Positions 57,049 to 64,000 of a DNA stretch of 64,000 bases are shown here, piece after piece. Origin of the DNA: Linyphia triangularis (lineage: Eukaryota > Arthropoda > Arachnida > Araneae > Linyphiidae); NCBI GenBank assembly GCA_963978545.1, contig OZ021727.1, forward strand, positions 95,493,762 through 95,557,761, given 5' to 3'. Each line of letters opens with the position of its first letter. Within the stretch, counting starts at the first letter, position 1. The notes beneath the pieces are model-generated. The model was given only the letters and a program-made list of their open reading frames with translations, had not been told where the DNA came from and searched no databases. The position numbers and the translations under genes were made by a program.

Positions 57049-59032
57049 ATATTTTACTTTCTAATCACTTATACTGTAAGAGTTCTAACGAATCGGCCAC
57101 ACATCCTTCCAATCAGGGAGTAGTCACCCATCATTGTATCATATTCAATGAGCTCAAGTGAGCTTGTCTCAATGTATCTCATTCATCATCACATCTGTAT
57201 TCGATCGATTTTTAGCTCCAGGTTACACACAGAGAGATGCAACATTGAAAGAAAAAACATCCAGGACTTTGAAGTTAATATCCCCCACCTAGATTAATTA
57301 TTGATTTTAAAATTAGAGTGTAAAAACTACAAAGGAAAACTTTTTTACTGATATATTTCCCTTTGTAATAAAACGTGGAAAACCTATTGAGAGTGATAAT
57401 TTTCAATTACAAGAGCTGTCCTGTGCTGACATATGAAAGCATAAATTGAAAAATTTGAAATGGAAAGGAAGATGATCAAGCCCCATCTGGTGTTGGCAAG
57501 AGTCGTTAGTAATTTCCTCCCTCGCGAAAATTAATGGAAGTCAATAAAAAACACTTCGCTCGATTAACTTTAGAACTACCACTGCTTGTCTGCCAACTTT
57601 ATTACGACAGGCTATGGCCATCCATTTTATTTTAACTTGTTTATGTGCGATAAGTGTTAATGATTCCACCCACTTGTTAATGCTAACTATTCTTTTTCCC
57701 AGAAATTAATTCGTTAATTTTCTTGTTGAACTTCGTTTTCTTGTTTAGCCTACTGGTACATGGCATTCAAATACCAATTAAAGAATGTTTTTTTTAGGGT
57801 TTGTTTAGAAGAACCACACCATAAAAACACTAAACAACTGGACTTATAGTCAACGATGACAATGTTTAGGCACCGTAAAACCAAGAGTTGGAAAAATCTT
57901 GACTACTCACCCAAGGAATTTATTTCACCCAATATGTTAACAGCAAGATCTCTTTTCTCTTTTAGAAATACTCGCATTTCGAACCACTTGTGTTTGGATT
58001 GTTTTTGAAATGAATACTTTTTCCAAAGCAATTTTAGTTCGGAAAAAGAGTGGTCTTTTTACTTGACGATATCTAAAAAAATAATTCTTCGAATATGTAA
58101 ATATGTAATGTTATTTGGAATTTGGAAGAGTTAATTTCATTACAATAAAATCCTTATTTATATATTCTTAAAAAATATATAAGAATACATTTAAAATATA
58201 AGGTGAATAAAAAGTCTTTACAGAATAAGAAAAATTACTGCGTGAAAACTATTACGCCGATTGAAGTATAGTTTTAATAGAAATGATGTGAGAGTTTTTA
58301 TGAACATTAATTAGTTCAGTCAAGTGTTATGAGCATCCTCTTTGCATTAGCTCAATTTAGGTAAAATTGGAAAGCAAAAACTGGATTGCCGGTTAGACTT
58401 AAAGCTACAAAGAGGGCTAACATTGATTTTGACTAATGAAACTAATAAGTAATTGTTTCATCTGTTCATGACTTTTTACTCATCATGTATATTGCATACA
58501 CTACAATATATTTTGTAATTAAACTTATGTATATTTATCCATCAACATTCTGCAAAGCGCGAGAACAAAGTGACACTTGACACACATTTTCAGAAAAATT
58601 CCAGATTCTCTCTTTATACCATTTCAGACCACTTTTTACCATCTAATACACCTCACAGATGTTTATAGTTTCTAATCACTAATTTAGCCAATACTTCAAA
58701 ACTAGAGATACGTAACTGTATGTAAAATAAGGGGTCTTGTCTTTACAAGTTCTCATACCGAGCGTTTGAATTGGTCTCAGAATGCATTGGCTCTACTATT
58801 ACGAAGTTCCAATCTTTCCTCCAAATTATGACATCAGATCGGAACTTAGATGTTTTGCGACGTAATGTATCACTAAAATTACCAGTTACCATTAGCTACA
58901 TTTCCAGATAGACAATTTGGTGAGATATCGGTCTTCAGCCAACAACAATTGCATCTGAGCTTCTAATTAGCAAATTCATAGATAGCTAATTGTCCGAGAG
59001 ACGACTGTAAATTTAGATACCTCATCAAACAT
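57049..59032. other. Anonymous DNA
   Basis: Nothing recognisable in these 2 kb. Confidence 0.4.
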
Positions 59033-59555
59033 CATTCTGAATTTTTTATAGAATGTGAAGACAAATTAGAAGATTACGAATTCATTGGTCTGCCGTTGCA
59101 AAAATGGTCAAAACTGGACAAAAATCGACTTTGAAAATGTGTTGAACTAAATCCGTTTGCCAAATGGGCCATAACTTGCTAGATGATGAGTATTCTTTTT
59201 TATTTGGCAACCCATAACTCTTTAATTTTCAATTAAGTAGGTTGCAGACGATTCAGATATCAGGCGACGGTTTACTTTTATCTTTTTAAAGTGAGCCAAG
59301 TTTGCAATAAATATTACGTCACTGATGACGTAATTGATACCGCCAATTTGGCTTACTTTTAAAAAATGCAAGTTTTCCAAGTTTGCGATCAGAAATCGTC
59401 TGTGCCTTTCCTCGTTGAAATTCAAAGTGCGGTGGGTTACCAGGCGAAAAAAAGTGTTCACTTTTTGGCAAGTTATGGCACATTTGGCAAACGGATTTAG
59501 TTCAACTCATTCAAAAATGATTTTTGACCAATTTTGATTTGGAACGTAATGAAGG
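59033..59555. mobile_element. Foldback element G, copy 2
   Basis: Begins ATCAAACATCATTCTGA. The left arm runs through GGTCTGCCGTTGCAAAAATGG, TTGAACTAAATCCGTTTGCC, CATAACTTGC, TTTTTATTTGGCAACCC and GGTTGCAGACGATTC. The right arm returns through GAAATCGTCTG, GGGTTACCAGGCG, GGCAAGTTATGGC and TTTGGCAAACGGATTTAG. The centre is a perfect palindrome ATTACGTCA CTGA TGACGTAAT (59313-59334). The right terminus (CGTTCGAT...) is missing, so it is 3'-truncated near GGAACGTAATG. Confidence 0.8.
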
Positions 59556-60159
59556 TGTGTATAGAAGTCTCGTTTGTTCTTTTCTGTACCTTTTCTATAG
59601 GGTGGTGATTTCTTTGGATAAATGAAAAATATTTTAATAAAACTGCACCGTTTTTTTCATAAATTATTCTTTCTCAACACAGAATGCGTCGGGGATCTTT
59701 TCACGGGGGATTGTGCATGACAAGCGGAACATTAAACACTCGTTTTAATTTAGTCGCTCGGAAATTTAAGGTTGGGGAAAGAGATTGGAAATGAAATCTC
59801 CCGAAACTGTTGAACTGAAGTGAATTACGCGTTTAATTTCGACCGAAGTTGATGTGATTAAATTTCTCCCGTATTACAAGTTTCTCTCTATCCTATAATG
59901 AAAATGCGTTTTCCAAAATACAGTATCTTCTACCTAAATATTAATCCTTCGAAACAAGATGTATATTTTTACTAGATATACAGCGACGCAAAACTAAAAA
60001 TACCAAATTTAAGTGCGTTCTTCTGTTGTAATTTAAAATTTATTTTTTAATGAGTTATTTTTGTTTCTTCAAAACTTTTTATAAATTTGTATTCAAGTGA
60101 GATACACAGATGGATGATGAGTAAAAATTGTGTACTAAAAAATTAATCTTTACAAACAA
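59556..60159. other. Anonymous DNA
   Basis: Nothing recognisable. Confidence 0.4.
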
Positions 60160-60350
60160 AGTTTTTAATATAAATAAAATATAAATATGTTTGACTTCTA
60201 AGATGAAAACCATCGATTCTATGCCATGGACTAACTTTTGTTTGGCACCAAAACTTTATAGAATGCATCATCTAGAAGGAGTCTATCTGCCAAGTTTCAG
60301 CTTGATTGGATGAAGGCAAGTTTGCAAATTAGTCATTCTTAGTGGAAATA
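60160..60350 (-). repeat. Dispersed repeat family A, copy 6 (divergent)
   Basis: AAACAAAGTTTTTAATATAA, TAGAATGCATCATCTA, GTCTATCTGCCAAGTTTCAG, CTTGATTGGATGAAGGCAAG and TTTGCAAATTAG follow the reverse-oriented order of copy 3. Confidence 0.6.
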
Positions 60351-61150
60351 GTTGTGTTTGTAAAAGCCGTCTTTTAGTGAGATCGCCCAAAAACTTGATA
60401 GAATTTATTAAACTGCCCAGACCGTGTAGAAGGTCTCTCAGAAGAAATTAGATCTTGATTAACCCCACGATCGAGAGTAAAGAGGCGAATAAAAAGCCAC
60501 TTAAACACACAAATAAAATAAAAAGCTAAAAGCATGATTTTGTTTGATATGCCCCCCCCCCCCCCCATTTGCATTTGATGAATGCATTGGATTTTCCTGA
60601 AGTAATAATTAAAACCATTTTCATTCCTTCTTATCCGAGTAAAACAAGTTGCTATAATTACCCAAGTAGCACTGCAGTGTTGGCCAAAGTCTGAAACAGA
60701 GCTTCTGGAAGATTTGCCAGTTCTGGCGCAAACTCGAGCATCGTTCCACAATACATGATTTTTTTTTTTTTAAAACAAAGAACATATATTTTTACCTTCT
60801 GTTCTTTCTTATAAATAAAATATATCAACTTTAAAATTATACATCAACATTTGATAACATTCCGCATATTTTATCCAGCATTGTGCAAGATGGGTATGTA
60901 ACAATGGCCGATTTACAACGTTTCACATTGGGTTTGGCCAATGTCAAGCGATATTGGTCAGATTTGTTGCGCTACTGGTGTATTTAAATATTATTTTATG
61001 CTTTTTTTTTAACCTTAATGCTAATATTTTACTGTTTGAAATATCGGCGGCAACCAGATGTTCAAGCTCTCATACTTTACAAAACGTTATAACTTTTCCG
61101 ACTTCCAGACACAGGAATACTCTCGCCTATACCATTCTTAATTATTAACT
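60351..61150. other. Anonymous DNA with a C14 tract
   Basis: No gene. The 125-codon minus frame 60374-60751 includes a poly-Gly stretch from the C-run near 60552-60566 and shows no domain. Confidence 0.4.
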
Positions 61151-61744
61151 TTGAATGCACTTTTAATTATTTCCATTTTCAAAGTCCTCCTATTTGATAT
61201 GCATATTAGTATTGTAAATTCCCATGTGAATCTCCACAGGAACGAAATGGCCGATATCCTTGCTAAGGAGGGTTGCAGGATTTCAACATCTCCCTCTTCC
61301 ACACTTACTTTTTTGGAATTGTACTCTCTGGAAAAATCAAAGATCTCGGAGGAGTGGAAAATACCCCCAACCCATAATTGGTACAAGGGCTCAAAACCGG
61401 GTTTGTCCCTTGACCTTCCGTGTGACAGACATACCCGGACTGTCCTATCAAGGCTTGCTAGCGGTCACATCAAGTGCCTCACTTTCAACGAGGGCAGGAA
61501 AACCTTCGCCACCTGCACCAAGTGCCAAAATCATCAGGCCTCTCCTGAGCACCTCTTGGATTGCATGGGACTCTCTATGGAGGATCTCTTTAGCAATCCT
61601 CTCCTAGTCTTCGACTTCCTTTTAGTCAACGAACTCGTGGATCTTGTCTCACTCCGTCAGACAGTGAGGATTAGCAACAACAACAGTATTGTAAATTCAT
61701 TAAATTTAAATCTCGGACGGTCGAATAGAATGCATCGTCTTTGA
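61151..61744 (+). pseudogene. Non-LTR retrotransposon ORF2 C-terminus (end of RNase H plus Cys/His motif)
   Basis: A 197-codon open frame. From residue ~20 it reads HISIVNSHVNLHRNEMADIL then AKEG. That is the last part of an RNase H domain (compare the usual WIPSHVGI.GNE.AD.LAK block) and includes the final catalytic Asp. It continues with SEEWKIPPTHNWYKGSKPGL, CDRHTRTVLSRLASGHIKCL and a C-x2-C...H-x4-C motif (CTKCQNHQASPEHLLDC), ending FDFLLVNELVDLV near residue 170. The remaining ~25 residues are not retrotransposon-like. Reverse transcriptase and endonuclease are absent: this is a 5'-truncated copy although its frame is open. It matches 16140-17000 closely. Confidence 0.88.
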
Positions 61745-61870
61745 CAACGAATCTATCTGCCAAGTTTTAGTTCGTTTGGATTACGAAAAGTGGGTTATTT
61801 AGCCATCCTCAGTATTTGCCTGCAGCACAAACACAATCGAATTTAATATAAAGGATTTATGTCGGTAAAT
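61725..61870 (-). repeat. Dispersed repeat family A, copy 7 (fragment)
   Basis: TAGAATGCATCGTC(T)TTGACAACG, AATCTATCTGCCAAGTTTTAG and TTCGTTTGGATTACG follow the middle of the reverse-oriented family A. It joins directly to the 3' end of the retrotransposon fragment. Confidence 0.55.
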
Positions 61871-61977
61871 GTTGGGAAATAGCATCAGGTCTATGGGACA
61901 AGAGATTAAGATTGTCTCTCAAACACAGGGTTGATTAAAAAATTTCCTCTGAATTTGATCATAAATTTTATTTTATT

Positions 61978-62289
61978 TGTTAACAGTGATAATATAGGTT
62001 AGAAAGCAGTGGCAACATCTAAATCAATCGGAAAAATTTCGAAGATTTTCCATCGCCTGATTGGTTGACTGGATTTGCTAAACATTTCTGTCGCGAGACT
62101 ATAAAAGGAGGTGAAAAATAGAATCGAGAAAAAAAGTCGTGTTTTTGACTTTTGGGAAAGGATCGAAACCGTTTTCCTACATAATTGCTGTATTCGAAAT
62201 TGTATGCGTTGAAGCTGGATAGTGAGTTTTGTCCAAGTCTTCGAAAGAACAATACATTATAGTTTTTATTTGGGAAAATCTTCATAACA
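61978..62289 (+). mobile_element. LTR-like sequence, plus orientation
   Basis: Starts TGTTAACAGTGATAATAT, has GTGGCAACATCTAAATCAATCG, a TATA box TATAAAAGGAGG at 62100, and ends GGGAAAATCTTCATAACA. It is homologous over its length to the reverse complement of 62294-62671. TG...CA ends plus the TATA box make it LTR-like, about 312 bp. The four bases ATAT (62290-62293) separate it from the inverted partner. No polyadenylation signal as clear as in the partner. Confidence 0.6.
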
Positions 62290-62293
62290 ATAT

Positions 62294-62671
62294 TGTTATG
62301 AATTTTTCCACCGAAGCAATGATGGCACAGTTTTTAAGATGAAAACTACTATTTATTCACTCTTCACAGGCACAAAATTTATTCAAAGACAACAGTCTAA
62401 TCAATCTCAAGCTTCAACACAAGCTTCAGTAAGAACAACTTCGAATACAGCGATTATACAAGCTCTCTCCAGTAAATAAAGCAATCAGCTCTCATCGAAC
62501 TCCGAAGTTAATCTGAAAACTTTCATAGGTCTCCAGTCTTATTTATACTTGGCGCGAGAGGACATTCTCGAAATTTCCAGTCAATTCGTCGAGAAAGAAA
62601 CATCTCAAAATTTCTCGATTGCTTTAGGTGTTGCCACCTTTTTCTAACATGTATAATCATCGCTGTTAAAA
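62294..62671 (-). mobile_element. LTR-like sequence, minus orientation
   Basis: On the minus strand it reads AACAGCGATGATTATACATG, TTAGAAAAAGGTGGCAACACC, GAGGACATTCTCG in complement, TATAAATAAGACTGG (TATA, 62540-62547), then GAATAAATTTTGTGCC as a likely polyadenylation signal, ending GGAAAAATTCATAACA. This is a convincing LTR layout of about 360-378 bp. It lies tail-to-tail with the plus-oriented relative. The outer target duplication is not clear: the flank after CTAACA is TGTAT. Confidence 0.65.
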
Positions 62672-62966
62672 AAATAAAATAAGATAAAAATAAATTACAA
62701 TAGAATTTTAAAATAATACGTCCCTATTTACACTATATACAGACAATTTGTGCAATACATTTCCGGTATCGGACAATGTTAGAAATTATTCAGAGAAAAA
62801 TAAGTCTATGAAATTTGAATTTTTGCAAAGGAATGATTGATAAGTATTTAATGGCAACCCAGTAGAAAGAAAGCGGTGAAGCAGACTATTTTTTTTATAA
62901 ATGCAAATTTTTTTTCTGAGGGCCAAGCCTCTTTTATCTTCCATCTTCAAGTATCGTATATCCTAA
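62672..62966. other. Anonymous AT-rich DNA
   Basis: Nothing recognisable. Confidence 0.4.
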
Positions 62967-62981
62967 ACCTTATTGCATAAG

Positions 62982-63160
62982 GCCGACCAAACGGTACAGT
63001 GGTTAGCGTGCTAGCTTCTAGACCGCGAGGTTGCGGGTTCGAGTCCCAGTTAGGCATGGGTGTTTGTAAATGTATGTTGGCTTGTCTAATAACGAATGTT
63101 TCGGCGCATTATAGCCCTCGTGTTGCTGACGGCGCCAGATAATCTGAATACAACCAACCA
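62982..63160 (+). mobile_element. tRNA-derived SINE (type S), copy 2, 179 bp
   Basis: Flanked by a perfect 15-bp duplication ACCTTATTGCATAAG (62967-62981 and 63161-63175). Begins GCCGACCAAACGGTACAGTG then GTTAGCGTG (box A region) and has GGTTGCGGGTTCGAGTCCC, an exact box B (GGTTCGAGTCC). The body and CAACCAACC tail are as in copy 1. This is the best-preserved copy in the window. Confidence 0.96.
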
Positions 63161-63209
63161 ACCTTATTGCATAAGTCAAAGTTATAAAATAGCCAGAAGC
63201 TTCTTTTGG

Positions 63210-63382
63210 TTGGTTGTATGCAGATTATCTGGCACCGTCAGCAACACGAGGGGGCTGTAATGCGCCGAAACATTCGTCATTAGACAAGCCAACATACATT
63301 TACAAACACCCATGCCTAACACGGGACTCGGAACCCGCAACCTCGCGGTCTAGAAGCTAACCACTGTACCGTTTGGTCGGCA
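63210..63382 (-). mobile_element. tRNA-derived SINE (type S), copy 3, 173 bp
   Basis: Flanked by AAGCTTCTTTTGG (63197-63209 and 63383-63395), a 13-bp perfect duplication. On the minus strand it is the same SINE as copies 1 and 2, with box A around 63355-63372 and box B-like GGTTCCGAGTCCCG near 63320-63335 (one inserted base). It lies only 49 bp from copy 2 and opposite to it. The independent target duplications show two separate insertions. Confidence 0.95.
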
Positions 63383-63395
63383 AAGCTTCTTTTGG

Positions 63396-63696
63396 ACTCC
63401 TTAGTGGGCCCTTCTGTCCTACGTCTGAGCTCATAGTAAGTTAAGCTGCATTTTTAAAGATATTCCGAATTTTTTAACGCCTACAGCATTGTGCATGTTG
63501 TATATTCGAGCCAATCATAGTCGAGAAAGTTTTAATGAAAGGGACAGGACTCGATGTAGACACTTTTTCCATGCTGACGAATTTGAACGATGGGTATTTT
63601 TTGGACTGCTATAAAATTGCTGTTTCCTACATCCTATGGATATCTAATAATTTATTCTTAAAATAGAATGAGAGGCGACTGCAATTTTTGGACCCC
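63396..63696. other. Anonymous DNA
   Basis: Nothing recognisable between the SINE and foldback G copy 3. Confidence 0.4.
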
Positions 63697-64000
63697 ATCG
63701 AACATCATTCTGAAATTTTTAGAGAAATTAGAGAAAAGTTAGTAGATTATGAATCCACTGGTCTGCCGTGGCAAAAATGGCCGAAACTGATCAAAAATTG
63801 ACTTTTAATACGTTGAACTAAATCCATTTGCCAAATGCGCCATAACTTGCCAGATAATGAGCATTTTTTTTTATTTGGTAACCCTCGCTTTTTAATTTTC
63901 AATTAAGAAGGTTGCAGACGATTCAGATATCTGGCGACGGTCTACTCGCATCTTTTAAAAGTGAGCCAAGTTGGCAATAAACATTACGTCACTGATGACG
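63697..64000. mobile_element. Foldback element G, copy 3 (left arm, cut by window end)
   Basis: Begins (CCCC)ATCGAACATCATTCTGAAATT, then GGTCTGCCGTGGCAAAAATGG, TTGAACTAAATCCATTTGCC, CATAACTTGCCAG, TTTATTTGGTAACCC and GGTTGCAGACGATTCAGATATC. It reaches the palindromic centre ATTACGTCACTGATGACG at the last bases of the window. The right arm presumably lies beyond. Its left arm is the best preserved of the three copies. Confidence 0.85.

Noticed and set aside
61151..61744. Active retrotransposon or host RNase H gene
   Set aside because: Only the end of RNase H and the C-terminal Cys/His region remain; reverse transcriptase and endonuclease are absent.
62982..63160. tRNA gene call for the box A/box B sequence (also at 28966, 30172, 51406 and 52215)
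   Set aside because: No complete cloverleaf or acceptor stem, a non-tRNA tail, and flanking target duplications show SINEs.

Overview
The window is eukaryotic, AT-rich (about two-thirds A+T by eye), non-coding-dominated DNA built from transposable-element relics. I found no intact host gene. The best taxonomic clue is two fragments of a non-LTR retrotransposon ORF2 C-terminus (end of RNase H, then a Cys/His motif) of a type I associate with orb-weaver spider genomes. Tc1/mariner, hAT, Helitron and tRNA-SINE relics, abundant (AT)n and homopolymer tracts, and the lack of any bacterial gene organisation fit an arthropod. An araneoid spider is my inference; it is not proven by the sequence.

Layout. 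1-3.1 kb: anonymous DNA with one fragment of a dispersed repeat (family A) and a 71-bp tandem duplication. 3.1-7.3 kb: a nested block. Near-perfect palindromic MITEs flank a 3.47-kb hAT-like element (8-bp target duplication) that contains a 1.1-kb TA-flanked foldback element. 7.3-14 kb: sparse, with a TA-flanked MITE (8318-8739), a TTAA-flanked element (9818-10552) and a short MITE (13155-13276). 14.0-20.0 kb: a 5.97-kb CACTG-ended (CACTA/CMC-like) non-autonomous element. It holds a degenerate ~64-bp subterminal array, a 139-bp satellite array, a retrotransposon fragment split by a solo LTR, a Tc1 transposase fragment and another MITE.

20-44 kb: mostly anonymous. It contains a second CACTG-ended MITE, a 120-bp (AT)n tract, two tRNA-derived SINEs, dispersed repeat families A, B and C, a decayed Tc1 transposase C-terminus, a hAT-type element with 8-bp target duplications (34141-34778), a cluster of promoter-type motifs near 36.76-36.95 kb and a hAT-like MITE at 38.3 kb. 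44.3-45.1 kb: a small Helitron. 45-53 kb: families A, B and C again, a SINE, and a foldback element interrupted by a 464-bp SINE. 53.7-56.1 kb: a 2.46-kb element with long TIRs and a perfect 8-bp target duplication. It still carries three ORF remnants of an uncharacterised transposase-like family. It is followed at 56.3-57.0 kb by a 715-bp solo LTR.

57-64 kb: two more copies of the foldback element (the last is cut by the window edge), a second retrotransposon RNase H fragment with a 197-codon open frame, two LTR-like sequences joined tail-to-tail at ATAT, and a head-to-head pair of SINEs, each with its own target duplication.

The genes do not work together as a pathway. The structure records repeated insertion into insertion: retrotransposon, then solo LTR, all inside a CACTG element; hAT inside an inverted repeat; SINE inside a foldback element. 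The most useful items for follow-up are the 53.7-56.1 kb element, the CACTG element with its subterminal array, the promoter-like cluster at 36.8 kb and the long palindromes.
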